In this document: piece after piece, positions 34,299 through 43,415 of the stretch
How positions within the stretch are numbered: the stretch's first letter is position 1
Layout: each line of letters opens with the position of its first letter
Source of the DNA: Brachymonas denitrificans
GTDB lineage: Bacteria > Pseudomonadota > Gammaproteobacteria > Burkholderiales > Burkholderiaceae_C
Direction: 5' to 3'
DNA: 64,000 nt
Assembly (NCBI RefSeq): GCF_907163135.1
Contig: NZ_CAJQUA010000001.1
Coordinates: 1,007,001 to 1,071,000, forward strand
Notes under the pieces: generated by a model
Told to the model about the DNA's origin: nothing
Databases searched by the model: none
The model's input: the letters and a program-made list of their open reading frames with translations, nothing else
Translations under genes and position numbers: made by a program

Positions 34299-36362
34299 AT
34301 GACGACACTTTCCAGTAACGCATTTTCCATCGCCCCTGACAACATCCGCACCCTGGCGCTGACCGGTGCTGTGGGCAGTGGCAAGACCACGCTCGCCGAA
34401 GCCCTGCTGGTGCAAGCCGGCGCCATCGCCTCCGCCGGCAACGTGGAGCGCGGCAGCACCGTCAGCGACCATGACTCGCTGGAAATCAAGGCGCAGCATT
34501 CGCTGCAGTCGTCCCTGATGCACATGCAATGCGGCGACACCCGCATCCACATGATCGACACCCCCGGCCTGCCCGACTTTGCCGGCCAGATCCTGCCCGC
34601 ACTCGAGGCGGTGGAAACCGCCGCCATCGTGATCGACGCCGCCAAGGGCATCGAGCCGATGACGCAGCGCCTGATGCAGTACGCCGCCGGCTGCAAGCTC
34701 GACCGCATCATCATCGTCAACAAGATCGACGCCCCCGATGCCGACCTGCCCGCCCTGCTGCAGCAGATCCAGCAGACTTTCGGCAAGGAGTGCCTGCCGC
34801 TGAACCTGCCCGACGCCGGTGCCAGCAAGGTAGTGGACTGCTTCTTCAACCGCGAAGGCCACAGCGACTTTGGTGCGGTGGCCGATGCCCACCAGAACCT
34901 GGTGGAACAGGTGGTGGAAGTGGATGGCGACTTCGTCGAACGCTACCTGAACGAAGGTGATGTGGACGCCTCCGAACTGCATGCTCCGCTGGAACAGGCC
35001 ATGCGCGAAGGCCACCTGATTCCGGTGTGCTTCGTCTCCGCCCGCACCGGAGCCGGCGTGGCCGAACTGCTGGACATCATCGTGAAGATGCTGCCCAACC
35101 CCTCCGAAGGCAACCCGCCCGATTTCCTGCGCGGCGAAGGCGACGATGCCGTGCCCGAGCACGCCACGCCCGACCCGGCCGCCCATGTGCTGGCCCAGGT
35201 GTTCAAGATCAGCATCGACCCCTACGTGGGCAAGCTCGCCATGCTGCGCGTGCACCAGGGCACCATCCGCCGCGACAGCCAGCTGTTCATCGGTGATGGC
35301 CGCAAGCCGTTCAAGGTGGGACACCTGTTCCTGGTGCAGGGCAAGGAGCATATTGAGGTGCCCCAGGCCGGCCCCGGCGACCTGTGCGCCATCGGCAAGG
35401 TAGACGAACTGCACTACGATGCGGTGCTGCATGATGCCGCCGAAGACGCGCATTTGCGCCTTGCCCCGCTGCCCTTCCCGGTGCCGGTGTATGGCGTGGC
35501 CATTTCGCCCAAGCGCCGTGGCGACGAGCAGCGCATGTGGGAAATCATGGGCAAGCTGGTGGCCGAAGACCCGTGTCTGCGCATCGAGCATGTGGCTACC
35601 ACCAACGAGACCATCATCTACGGCCTGAGCGAATTGCACATGCGCGTCATGTTCGACCGCATGCGCGAGGTGTACAAGTTCGAGGTCGATACCAAGCCGC
35701 CGCGCATCGCCTACCGCGAAACCATTACCCAGGGCGCGCAGGCCCAGTACCGCCACAAGAAGCAGACCGGCGGCGCCGGCCAGTTCGGCGAGGTGCATCT
35801 GCGCATCGAACCGCTGCCGCGTGGCGCCGGCTTCGAGTTTGCCGACGAAGTCAAGGGCGGTGCGATTCCCTACCAGTTCATTCCCGCCGTGGAAAAAGGC
35901 GTGCGCGAAGCGCTGGCAACCGGCGCCATTGCCGGCTACCCGGTGGTCGACGTGCGCGTGGTGGTGCATGATGGCAAGCACCACCCGGTGGACAGCAAGG
36001 AAATCGCCTTCGTCACGGCCGGCCGCAAGGCCTTCCTGGAAGCCATGCGCGCCGCCCGCGCCGTGGTGCTAGAGCCGATCGCGAAGATGCAGGTCACTGC
36101 GCCTGAAAGCGCCGTGGGCGCCATCACGGGCGACCTGTCGACGCGCCGGGGCATGGTGACCGGCACCGACGGTGCCAATCTGGGCAATATGGTGGTGCAG
36201 GCACAGGTGCCGCTGGCCGAGATTGCCGGCTACCAGGCACGCCTGCATGCCATGACGGCCGGTCAGGGCACCTACTCGGTCTCGCTGTCGCACTACGAGA
36301 TCGTGCCGCCGAACGTGCAGCAGCAACTGGTGTCCGAGTACAAGGTGCAGGACGAGGACTGA
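34299..36362 (+). CDS. EF-G-like translation GTPase (paralogue, FusA2 type)
   Basis: 687 residues, all five EF-G domains. G1 GAVGSGKTT (23-31), G3 DTPG (87-90), G4 NKID (141-144), then domains II-V (IDPYVGKLAMLRVHQG, ELHMRVMFDRMREVYKFEVD, RGAGFEFADEVKGGAIPYQF, TGDLSTRRGMVTGTDG). Housekeeping EF-G normally begins near AHIDAGKTT in G1; the divergence here and the absence of rpsL-rpsG-tuf neighbours mark it as the EF-G-like paralogue found in many bacteria. Function not established: it may act in ribosome rescue, recycling or stress. TAAGGAG lies 12 bases before the ATG. No tetracycline-resistance context; TetM-like ribosome protection is possible only by distant homology. Confidence 0.88.
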   Translation: MTTLSSNAFSIAPDNIRTLALTGAVGSGKTTLAEALLVQAGAIASAGNVERGSTVSDHDSLEIKAQHSLQSSLMHMQCGDTRIHMIDTPGLPDFAGQILPALEAVETAAIVIDAAKGIEPMTQRLMQYAAGCKLDRIIIVNKIDAPDADLPALLQQIQQTFGKECLPLNLPDAGASKVVDCFFNREGHSDFGAVADAHQNLVEQVVEVDGDFVERYLNEGDVDASELHAPLEQAMREGHLIPVCFVSARTGAGVAELLDIIVKMLPNPSEGNPPDFLRGEGDDAVPEHATPDPAAHVLAQVFKISIDPYVGKLAMLRVHQGTIRRDSQLFIGDGRKPFKVGHLFLVQGKEHIEVPQAGPGDLCAIGKVDELHYDAVLHDAAEDAHLRLAPLPFPVPVYGVAISPKRRGDEQRMWEIMGKLVAEDPCLRIEHVATTNETIIYGLSELHMRVMFDRMREVYKFEVDTKPPRIAYRETITQGAQAQYRHKKQTGGAGQFGEVHLRIEPLPRGAGFEFADEVKGGAIPYQFIPAVEKGVREALATGAIAGYPVVDVRVVVHDGKHHPVDSKEIAFVTAGRKAFLEAMRAARAVVLEPIAKMQVTAPESAVGAITGDLSTRRGMVTGTDGANLGNMVVQAQVPLAEIAGYQARLHAMTAGQGTYSVSLSHYEIVPPNVQQQLVSEYKVQDED

Positions 36363-36375
36363 GGGTTCGCACCAG

Positions 36376-36402
36376 TCAGGCGCCAGCTTTTCTGGCGCCT
36401 GA
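36376..36402 (+). terminator. hairpin after the EF-G-like gene
   Basis: Perfect 11-bp stem TCAGGCGCCAG (36376-36386) and CTGGCGCCTGA (36392-36402), 14 bases after the stop. Only TGG follows, so there is no T-run on the plus strand. Probable transcript end. Confidence 0.6.
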
Positions 36403-36513
36403 TGGATGAACTTGAGCGGTTAGCCTTGCTGTGACAGGCCGCTTCGTTGCGGGCTGCGCATCAAGCAGCAATCCTTTGGACCAATGGAGCGCGCAGCAGG
36501 CCTGCGCTTCGGC

Positions 36514-39105
36514 TTATCCGCGCTTGCCACGCCCGACAGGACTGCCGCGCTTGGCGTCGAGGCGCGTACGCGCATCCGGCGTGCGTGCGGTCTGGCCAGC
36601 CCGACCCTGCCGAGCGGGCGCCTTCGCTCCCAGTTCGCGTGGCGGCAGGCCCGTATGCTGGGTCAGCAGCGTTCCCTTGGCAGGCTTGCCGGCAACGCTG
36701 GCGCGCTTGGGCGTCGTGGCGCCCCCGGCCGGAGTGGCCACAGTCGCCCTTTTTCCGGGCATTGTCCCCGTCGTCGAGTTGGTGCGTCGCGGGCTTTGGT
36801 AGCCCCCGTCTCCCAGCGGCTGCCAGGTCGGAATCAGATGCTGCTTGCCATTGCCGATCAGGTCGGCACGCCCCATGCTCTTGAGCGCCTCGCGCAGCAA
36901 GGGCCAGTTGTTCGGATCGTGATAGCGCAGAAAGGCCTTGTGCAAGCGGCGGCGACGCTCGCCCTTCACCACATCCACCTCCTCGGCCCGGTCGGCATTC
37001 GGGCCATCCGGGCGGTGAATGCCCTTGAGCGGGTTCAAGCGCGAATGGTACATGGCCGTGGCAGTGGCCATCGGGCTCGGGTAAAAGGTCTGCACCTGAT
37101 CGGCACGGAAGCCGTTGCGCTTGAGCCAGAGCGCAAGATTCATCATGTCCTCGTCGCTGGTGCCCGGATGCGCAGCAATGAAATACGGAATCAGGAACTG
37201 TTCCTTGTGCGCTTCCTTGCTGTACTTCTCGAACATCTGCTTGAAGCGGTCATAAGTGCCGATGCCCGGCTTCATCATCTTGGACAGCGGCCCCTGCTCG
37301 GTATGCTCGGGCGCAATCTTGAGGTAGCCCCCCACGTGGTGCTGCACCAGTTCCTTCACGTACTCCGGCGACTTCACCGCCAGGTCGTAACGCAGCCCGG
37401 AACCGATCAGCACCTTCTTGATGCCCGGCAGCTTGCGCGCGCGCTTGTAGATCGCGATCAGTGGATCGTGGTTGGTGGTCAGGTTCTGGCAGATGCCGGG
37501 GTAGACGCAGCTCGGCTTGCGGCAGGCGGCCTCGATTTCCTTGCTCTTGCAGCCTAGGCGGTACATGTTCGCCGTGGGACCGCCCAGATCACTCACCACG
37601 CCGGTGAAGCCCTGCACCTTGTCGCGCATCTCCTCCACCTCGCGAATGATGGAGTCTTCGCTGCGGCTCTGGATGATACGGCCTTCGTGCTCGGTAATCG
37701 AGCAGAAGGTACAGCCGCCGAAGCAGCCACGCATGATGTTGACCGAGAAGCGGATCATCTCCCAGGCCGGGATCTTGGTGGCGCCGTCGTGGCGGCCGTT
37801 TTCATCGGCATAGACCGGATGCGGGCTGCGCGCGTACGGCAGATCGAACACCCAGTCCATCTCTTCGGTGGTGAGCGGGATGGGCGGCGGGTTGAGCCAG
37901 ACGTCGCGTGCGGTGTGGCCTTCGCCGTGCGCCTGCACCAGCGCGCGGGCGTTGCCGGGGTTGGTTTCCAGGTGCAGCACACGGTTGGCGTGCGCGTACA
38001 GAACCGGATCGGCCTTGACCTGTTCGTAGCTCGGCAGACGGATCACGCTGCGCTCGCGCGGAGGCGGGGCTACGCGATGCGGTTGATCTGCTCCTGATGG
38101 TGTGGCGCTGGAAGCAACCGCGCCTGGCTGCAGTTGCACCGCAGGACGATACGCATTCTGGTCTGCAGCTGTCTGCATGGGCATGGGTTCTGCCGACGGA
38201 GCATCCGCGTTCAGGCCTTTGGCATTCTTGCGGCGCACGACGCGCACCACCTGCTCGCCTGCCTGCTGCGACGAAGCGCAAGCCTGCTCCTGCGCACGCT
38301 CGCCCGTGGTCTGGTAGGGATGCACATGCGCATCCACCCTGCCCGGCTGGTCCACCTCGGTGGAATCGATTTCCTGCCAGCCTTCCGGGCTGCTGCGCAT
38401 CACGAAAGCCGTGCCGCGCACGTCGGTAATGCTCTCCACCGGCTCGCGTTGCGCCAGGCGATGCGCCACTTCCACCAGCGCGCGCTCGGCATTGCCGTAC
38501 AGCAGCAGATCGCACTTGCTGTCCACCACCATGCTGCGGCGGACCTTGTCGCTCCAGTAGTCGTAATGCGCGATGCGGCGCAGGCTGCCTTCGATGCCGC
38601 CCAGCACGATGGGCACGTCCTTGTACGCTTCGCGGCAGCGCTGGCTGTAGACGATGGCCGCGCGATCCGGGCGCTTTCCCGCGGCTCCGCCTGGCGTGTA
38701 GGCATCGTCGCTGCGAATCTTGCGATCAGCCGTGTAGCGGTTGATCATGCTGTCCATGTTGCCGGCCGTCACGCCCCAGAACAGGTTGGGCTTGCCCAGC
38801 GCCTTGAACGGCTCGGCACTCTGCCAGTCCGGCTGCGCGATGATGCCGACGCGAAAGCCCTGCGCCTCCAGCACACGGCCGATCACGGCCATGCCGAAAC
38901 TCGGATGGTCGACATAGGCGTCGCCAGTCACCAGGACGATGTCGCAACTGTCCCAGCCCAGCTGCTCCATCTCGGCACGGCTCATGGGCAGGAAAGGAGC
39001 GGTGCCGAAACGCCTGGCCCAGAAGGGCTTGTAGCTGGTGAGGGGTTTGGCTGACGAACGGGAAGAAGAGGCGCGCGAAATACTGCGGGCGCTGGTAGCA
39101 ATCAT
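36514..39105 (-). CDS. ygiQ: YgiQ family radical SAM protein
   Basis: Radical SAM enzyme of unknown reaction. 863 residues, longer than E. coli YgiQ (about 740). The N-terminal block [20 protein letters not shown] and [20 protein letters not shown] is preserved; the iron-sulfur cluster site is [19 protein letters not shown] (CxxxCxxC). Two regions explain the extra length: a low-complexity Gln/Ala/Pro-rich insert at about residues 265-345 and a basic Thr/Pro/Lys-rich tail of about 90 residues. The start at 39105 lacks a good ribosome site but is the most upstream ATG before the conserved block. First gene on the minus strand after a 122-base gap. Confidence 0.9.
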   Translation of the reverse strand: MIATSARSISRASSSRSSAKPLTSYKPFWARRFGTAPFLPMSRAEMEQLGWDSCDIVLVTGDAYVDHPSFGMAVIGRVLEAQGFRVGIIAQPDWQSAEPFKALGKPNLFWGVTAGNMDSMINRYTADRKIRSDDAYTPGGAAGKRPDRAAIVYSQRCREAYKDVPIVLGGIEGSLRRIAHYDYWSDKVRRSMVVDSKCDLLLYGNAERALVEVAHRLAQREPVESITDVRGTAFVMRSSPEGWQEIDSTEVDQPGRVDAHVHPYQTTGERAQEQACASSQQAGEQVVRVVRRKNAKGLNADAPSAEPMPMQTAADQNAYRPAVQLQPGAVASSATPSGADQPHRVAPPPRERSVIRLPSYEQVKADPVLYAHANRVLHLETNPGNARALVQAHGEGHTARDVWLNPPPIPLTTEEMDWVFDLPYARSPHPVYADENGRHDGATKIPAWEMIRFSVNIMRGCFGGCTFCSITEHEGRIIQSRSEDSIIREVEEMRDKVQGFTGVVSDLGGPTANMYRLGCKSKEIEAACRKPSCVYPGICQNLTTNHDPLIAIYKRARKLPGIKKVLIGSGLRYDLAVKSPEYVKELVQHHVGGYLKIAPEHTEQGPLSKMMKPGIGTYDRFKQMFEKYSKEAHKEQFLIPYFIAAHPGTSDEDMMNLALWLKRNGFRADQVQTFYPSPMATATAMYHSRLNPLKGIHRPDGPNADRAEEVDVVKGERRRRLHKAFLRYHDPNNWPLLREALKSMGRADLIGNGKQHLIPTWQPLGDGGYQSPRRTNSTTGTMPGKRATVATPAGGATTPKRASVAGKPAKGTLLTQHTGLPPRELGAKAPARQGRAGQTARTPDARTRLDAKRGSPVGRGKRG

Positions 39106-39227
39106 GCGCGCATTCTAGTTTGTGGCGGGTTTTGGCGCCAGCTGCAGCAGGCAACGCCCTTGCGCGGGCACGGCCATGCGCAGCGGTTTTGCTACACCAC
39201 CCGTACTCCTCACGGCCCCTGCAGCCC

Positions 39228-39572
39228 CTAGCGCGGATTCTCGAAAAACACCATGTTGGTGTAATCGCTGATCTCGAAATACACCTTGCGTTCGTTCGGG
39301 TCGGCCACGAAATTCAGGTTTTCATCCAGCACACCGTAACCGAAGCGGTAGTTACGCGCGCGGCTATCATCCGTGCCCATGGCGGTGCTCATCTTGTCGA
39401 TCTTGAGAAAGCGGCGCACCAGCTTGTCTCCCGCGTAGATCTCGAGCACGCCATTGGTGCCCGTCCAGTTCTGGATGTCGCGGCTGATCTTGTTCTGCTG
39501 TTCCTGCGTGCATCCGCCAGCCAGGGCCAGCGCAGCCACGCACGTCGCCAGGCACACCTGTCGCAATGTCAT
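39228..39572 (-). CDS. small lipoprotein of unknown function
   Basis: 114 residues with a signal peptide and lipobox LAGGC (Cys21). The mature part has about 90 residues, mixed alpha/beta by appearance, including GVLEIYAGDKLVRRFLKIDK and YGVLDENLNFVADPNERKVY. I do not recognise the family. The ATG overlaps the sirtuin stop by 4 bases (ATGA), so it is translationally coupled to a cytoplasmic deacylase gene, an odd pairing. Followed by 122 bases before ygiQ. Real gene on the strength of the signal peptide, coupling and codon use. Confidence 0.78.
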   Translation of the reverse strand: MTLRQVCLATCVAALALAGGCTQEQQNKISRDIQNWTGTNGVLEIYAGDKLVRRFLKIDKMSTAMGTDDSRARNYRFGYGVLDENLNFVADPNERKVYFEISDYTNMVFFENPR

Positions 39573-40363
39573 ACGCCCTCCTCTGCTGTCACGCCCATCC
39601 GTGTCTCACCCAGCAGCAACTCAGGCAGGCATTCGGCTGCCTTGCAGCGGATCCCGCAGTCTGCCAGGTCATCCAGCTCGGTCGGGCCGGTGTTGATGAT
39701 GACCACGCGCGCACCGGCGCGGCGCGCCACATCGGCCAGGCCGGCCGCCGGATACACCAGACCCGAGGTGCCGATTACCAGCATCAGGTCGCAATTGCCC
39801 GCCGCCTCGTCGGCACGGAACAGCGAAATCTCGGGCAGCGCCTCGCCAAACCAGACGACGGCCGGACGCAACTGGTTGCCGCACACATCGCATTTGGGCG
39901 GGCGCCCTTCCGTGGCGGTGGCCGGCTCGCAATCGCGCTCGGAGAAACGCTCTCGCGGACAGGGACGCAGCCAGCGGTCCTGCCGGATATTGCCATGCAG
40001 GGCCAGCACATCCTCGCTGCCCGCCTGCTGGTGCAGGCCGTCAACGTTCTGGGTAACCAGCGTCAGCCGGCCGGGATGCTGCCTGCCAAACTCGGCCAGC
40101 GCATGGTGCGCCGCGTTCGGGCTCACGTTGGCGACCAGCTCGCGACGCCAGGCATACCAATCCCAGACGCGCTGTGGATCGTGGCGGAAGGCCGCCTCCG
40201 TCGCCAGATCCTCGGGCTTGTAGCGCGCCCACAGACCGGTCTGCGCATCACGAAAAGTCGGCACGCCGGATTCGGCGCTGATGCCGGCGCCAGTCAACGC
40301 CACGACGCGCTGGGCCGACTGGATCCAGCCGCGCACCTTCTGCATTTTTTCCTGCAAGGGCAT
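39569..40363 (-). CDS. cobB: NAD-dependent protein deacylase (Sir2 family)
   Basis: Sirtuin removing acyl groups from lysines, with NAD+ as co-substrate. 264 residues. NAD site ALTGAGISAESGVPTFR (about 23-39), TQNVDGLHQQAG, catalytic His in VLALHGNI, four zinc cysteines (two in RPCPRERFSERDC, two in KCDVCG), then VVWFGEALPE and VIGTSGLVYPAAGL. The Ala-Ser-type phosphate loop is complete, so it should be active. In E. coli CobB keeps acetyl-CoA synthetase active; a similar link to PrpE (Lys610) is plausible here. ATGA-coupled to the small lipoprotein gene and 29 bases after the rlmB stop. Confidence 0.93.
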   Translation of the reverse strand: MPLQEKMQKVRGWIQSAQRVVALTGAGISAESGVPTFRDAQTGLWARYKPEDLATEAAFRHDPQRVWDWYAWRRELVANVSPNAAHHALAEFGRQHPGRLTLVTQNVDGLHQQAGSEDVLALHGNIRQDRWLRPCPRERFSERDCEPATATEGRPPKCDVCGNQLRPAVVWFGEALPEISLFRADEAAGNCDLMLVIGTSGLVYPAAGLADVARRAGARVVIINTGPTELDDLADCGIRCKAAECLPELLLGETRMGVTAEEGV

Positions 40364-40392
40364 GGGGCTCTCCTTTTACTACTCCGGGTGGC

Positions 40393-41136
40393 TCAGGGCA
40401 ACGAACGCTGGCGCAGGGCTTCGTACAGACAGACGCCGCTGGCCACCGACACGTTCAGGCTCTCCACTGCGCCCTGCATGGGGATGCTGACCAGTTCATC
40501 ACAGGTCTTGCGCGTGAGCTGGCGCATGCCGGGGCCTTCGGCACCCAGCACCAGGGCCGTGGGCGTGCGCATATCGACCTGGTACAGCATCTTGTCAGCA
40601 TCGCCGCTGGTGCCGATGATCCAGATATTGCGCTCCTTGAGCTCGTTGAGCGTGCGCGCCAGGTTGGTCACCATGAAATACGGCACCGTATCCGCCGCCC
40701 CGCTGGCCACCTTGGCCACCGTGGCATTGATGCCGGCGGCATGGTCCTTGGGCGCAATCACTGCATGCGCACCGGCGCCATCGGCCACGCGCAGGCAGGC
40801 GCCCAGGTTGTGCGGATCGGTCACGCCGTCGAGCACCAACAACAGCGGCGGTTCGTCGAGGCTGTCGAGCAGGTCGTCCAGCGACTGCTTGAGCTGGATC
40901 TCGCTCACGCGCGCCACCACGCCCTGATGACCGTGGCTGCCGCTCAGGCGCGACAGGCGCAGGCCATCGGCCTCCACCAGCTGCACCCTGGCCTCCTTGG
41001 CACGCTCGATGAACTGGCGCATGCGCGCATCGCGCCGGCTGGGGTCTACAAACACCTCCAGCACCGACTCGGGCGCCATCTTCAGGCGCACGCCGACGGC
41101 GTGGAAGCCGAAAACAATCTTGTGGGATGAGGACAT
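40393..41136 (-). CDS. rlmB: 23S rRNA (guanosine-2'-O-) methyltransferase
   Basis: SPOUT-fold (TrmH family) methyltransferase modifying G2251 of 23S rRNA. 247 residues. N-terminal substrate-binding L30e-like domain (1 to about 80, starting [15 protein letters not shown]), then the knotted domain with [40 protein letters not shown] and [28 protein letters not shown], the three family motifs including the AdoMet-binding loop. The ATG at 41136 gives the family start; the frame is open beyond but enters the ompA terminator. Normal length (243-250). Confidence 0.95.
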   Translation of the reverse strand: MSSSHKIVFGFHAVGVRLKMAPESVLEVFVDPSRRDARMRQFIERAKEARVQLVEADGLRLSRLSGSHGHQGVVARVSEIQLKQSLDDLLDSLDEPPLLLVLDGVTDPHNLGACLRVADGAGAHAVIAPKDHAAGINATVAKVASGAADTVPYFMVTNLARTLNELKERNIWIIGTSGDADKMLYQVDMRTPTALVLGAEGPGMRQLTRKTCDELVSIPMQGAVESLNVSVASGVCLYEALRQRSLP

Positions 41137-41162
41137 GCTGGAATTATCGCCGCTGGGGCAAT

Positions 41163-41197
41163 AAAAAACCGCATGCGATCCAAGGATCTGCATGCGG
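41163..41197 (-). terminator. intrinsic terminator after the OmpA-like lipoprotein
   Basis: CCGCATGC (41169-41176) pairs with GCATGCGG (41190-41197), with an inner GATCC/GGATC stem; on the minus strand six Ts follow (plus-strand A-run 41163-41168). It ends the adhesin/OmpA transcript before rlmB. Confidence 0.85.
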
Positions 41198-41209
41198 AAT
41201 GAACCGCTC

Positions 41210-41230
41210 CAGGGTGGTTCCCCCACCCTG
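41210..41230 (-). repeat. second hairpin behind the OmpA-like gene
   Basis: CAGGGTGG (41210-41217) and CCACCCTG (41223-41230) form an 8-bp stem 21 bases after the stop codon on the minus strand, just before the main terminator. Likely a 3' stabiliser. Confidence 0.4.
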
Positions 41231-41251
41231 ACGGGAGCTCAAACGCGGTGC

Positions 41252-42061
41252 TTATTGCTGGATGCCGGACACTTCCACGTCGACGCGACGGTTGGGTGCC
41301 AGGCAGGCAATCAGCTCGGTGCGGTTGCGCTGCGAGCATTGCACCACCGGCTGGCTTTCGCCCATGCCGGCGGCACGCATATTGCCGGCCGGCAGGCCCT
41401 GTGCGATCAGGTACTCACGCACAGTGTTCGCACGCAGTTGCGACAGGCGCTGGTTGTAGGCATCGCTGCCCAGGCGGTCCGTGTGACCGACGATGTTCAT
41501 GCGGGCATCCTGCCCCAGTTCCTTCAACTGCCCAGCCAATTTGTCCAGTTCGGCACGGCCTTCGGGACGCATGTCGGCAAGGCTGTAGCGATCAAACGCA
41601 AACAGGGCATCGGCCTTCAGGCTGATCACGCGGGGAGCAACCGGAACGCCACCGATAAAGCGTGCGCACTCGGAGGGCTTCCAGTGGAAGGACTGGCCCT
41701 TCATGTTGCCATCGAAGATGACCTTGTACTGGCACACCGTCACCGGGCCGTTGACCGACTCGCGGAACTTCATGACGTAGTCCCACTCGCGGGCGCCCTT
41801 CATCTCGCGGAAATGCGGGCGACCGATCAGGTAGTACAGGTCATCCTTGGTAACGCCGGGGCCGATCTTGCGCATGTTCTCCACGTTGGGGAAGATGCCT
41901 TCCGGCACGCCGGAAGTCTTGTCCAGATCAGGGAAGACCACTTCCTGCGCCTGGCCCTGGTCGTTCACTCCCTTGCTCACCGTGGAGGTGCAGCCCACCA
42001 GACCCAGTGCAGCCAGTGCCATGCCAGTGGCAACCCATTTGATGCTTGTGTGCTTTTTCAT
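41252..42061 (-). CDS. OmpA-family lipoprotein, TpgA-like partner of the trimeric autotransporter
   Basis: 269 residues. Lipobox GLVGC (Cys24), a SmpA/OmlA (BamE-like) fold (about 60-130, KIGPGVTKDDLYYLIGRPHF), then a C-terminal OmpA peptidoglycan-binding domain (about 150-265) with NIVGHTDRLGSDAYNQRLSQ and the usual Asp/Arg diaminopimelate pair (MGESQPVVQC, NRRVDVEV). The same architecture, encoded directly downstream of a trimeric autotransporter, is known for TpgA with AtaA in Acinetobacter, where it tethers the adhesin to peptidoglycan. The chosen ATG has AAGGGA 8 bases upstream; a start 15 bases earlier is less likely. Lies 78 bases after the adhesin gene. Confidence 0.85.
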   Translation of the reverse strand: MKKHTSIKWVATGMALAALGLVGCTSTVSKGVNDQGQAQEVVFPDLDKTSGVPEGIFPNVENMRKIGPGVTKDDLYYLIGRPHFREMKGAREWDYVMKFRESVNGPVTVCQYKVIFDGNMKGQSFHWKPSECARFIGGVPVAPRVISLKADALFAFDRYSLADMRPEGRAELDKLAGQLKELGQDARMNIVGHTDRLGSDAYNQRLSQLRANTVREYLIAQGLPAGNMRAAGMGESQPVVQCSQRNRTELIACLAPNRRVDVEVSGIQQ

Positions 42062-42139
42062 CACAAATCCCTTCAATGTGTTGATTCAAAGAATATCCGG
42101 CATCCTGCCCCGGCACAGGCCGGGACAGGAATCAGGCAA

Positions 42140-43252
42140 TTACCACTGGTATCCGGCACCCACGGTGGCGCCGACATGGCCCTTGTTGTTGCTGTTGACG
42201 CTGCCCTTGAGCACCCATTTGCCGTTGTCGGTAATGGTGGACACACCCAGCGCGAAACCGGTGGCGCCACGGTAGGTGGCACCACTCATGGCTACCATGC
42301 TCTTGCCGGGCAGGTAGGCCTGGGGCAGACCCGCTGCGGCCATGGCACTGGCGGTACCTGCGCGTGCTTCCTTGTCGAGGGTGTCATAGCGCTGGTTCAG
42401 GTTGTTGATGGCCTGGTTGGTCTGGTACAGCTGCGAGCCGTTGATGGCTTCCTTGCTGGTGGGAGACACCTCTCCGGGCGCAACACCGGTAATCTTGCCG
42501 CTGCCTCCATCGTTGATGGTGACCTCACCAAATTTGGGCGAATCCGCCATTTGAAGATTGATCGTTCCGGTCCGGGGATCGGTCACCGTCTTCAGGTTGG
42601 CGCCACTGTAAGTACCCGCAGTGGTAGCCTCTCCCTTGATCGTCAATGTCTGGCCGAGGTTACGGTGCACCGTGTCTCCGTCATTGCCGGCAAAGTCCAT
42701 GCCCTTCTTAGTCAAGTCATTCGTGTAGTCTTTCAGTTGCCCCAGATTGACCGCATCACTATCTTTGACACCATCCGCCAGATTGGTAATCTTGTCACCG
42801 TTCATATTGATGCCATCCCCATTAAGGATGGGGCCATTTGTGATGGTCAGGCTGTCAGCAACCAGGTCCTTTTTGGTGCCGATAGTCACCGTAGTCGTCT
42901 TTCCATCGGTGCTCGTAGTCTGGGTAATTTCCATGTTGGTGCCGGCAGTCAGATTAACCGTGTCATTCGGCATGATGGTGGACGGCCCAGTGGTAGTCTC
43001 ACCGGTCGTCGTTGTCAAATTCCAGCCGGTGCTGGTGCCATCGCCCAGCAGGGCATTAACGCAGGCTTGTTGTTCCGCAGCCGTCGCGCCTTTTATTACG
43101 CTGATTTTCAGCGACGCGTTGCCGTCCCAGGTAAATGTACATTCATCAGCAGCCATCGCTCCCGTAGGCCCGGCCAACAGCATGACGCCACAGACGATCG
43201 GAGCAATGCGCAGTACGTTTCGAGATTTCTTTGCGATAGAACGGGTTTTCAT
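42140..43252 (-). CDS. short trimeric autotransporter adhesin (YadA/Hia type Vc)
   Basis: 370 residues, small for the family (often over 1000). Signal peptide 1 to about 34 (CGVMLLAGPTGAMA), an N-terminal passenger with two cysteines (Cys38, Cys64), Thr/Gly-rich strands (about 75-150), a neck with DSDAVNLGQLK, another head-type stretch, a short stalk SKEAINGSQLYQTNQAINNL, a coiled coil, and a C-terminal YadA anchor of about 75 residues ending GAGYQW. GGAGG lies 6 bases before the ATG. The passenger half is visibly lower in GC than its neighbours, which suggests transfer or relaxed drift. Frame intact; no sign that this is a broken long gene. Confidence 0.88.
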   Translation of the reverse strand: MKTRSIAKKSRNVLRIAPIVCGVMLLAGPTGAMAADECTFTWDGNASLKISVIKGATAAEQQACVNALLGDGTSTGWNLTTTTGETTTGPSTIMPNDTVNLTAGTNMEITQTTSTDGKTTTVTIGTKKDLVADSLTITNGPILNGDGINMNGDKITNLADGVKDSDAVNLGQLKDYTNDLTKKGMDFAGNDGDTVHRNLGQTLTIKGEATTAGTYSGANLKTVTDPRTGTINLQMADSPKFGEVTINDGGSGKITGVAPGEVSPTSKEAINGSQLYQTNQAINNLNQRYDTLDKEARAGTASAMAAAGLPQAYLPGKSMVAMSGATYRGATGFALGVSTITDNGKWVLKGSVNSNNKGHVGATVGAGYQW

Positions 43253-43335
43253 GATCTCCTCCTTAACAAATTCAAACCGAAGGACATATGCGCGCCAAGG
43301 CTGCTTGCCGAGCACTAACATACATTTACAATTCC

Positions 43336-43344
43336 ATCATAACA
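43336..43344 (-). promoter_or_regulatory. possible extended -10 promoter for the adhesin operon
   Basis: Minus strand TGT-TATGAT (43344-43336): a -10-like hexamer with a TGn extension and no clear -35, about 84 bases before the ATG. Confidence 0.35.
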
Positions 43345-43399
43345 GTTCTCGTTGCGACGAAACCAGTTGTATCTGCCACGTGTGCAAGATATCTATTGC

Positions 43400-43415
43400 A
43401 TACGCGCTCGCGTAT
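43400..43415. promoter_or_regulatory. palindrome upstream of the adhesin gene
   Basis: ATACGCG-CT-CGCGTAT, perfect 7-bp arms with 2-base spacer, roughly 55 bases upstream of the putative adhesin -10 and 36 bases after the ybbA stop. No T-run, so an operator is more likely than a terminator. Confidence 0.4.

Noticed and set aside
41252-43252. Adhesin and OmpA-like gene as decayed remnants
   Set aside because: Both frames are intact with good ribosome sites, signal sequences and complete C-terminal anchor domains.
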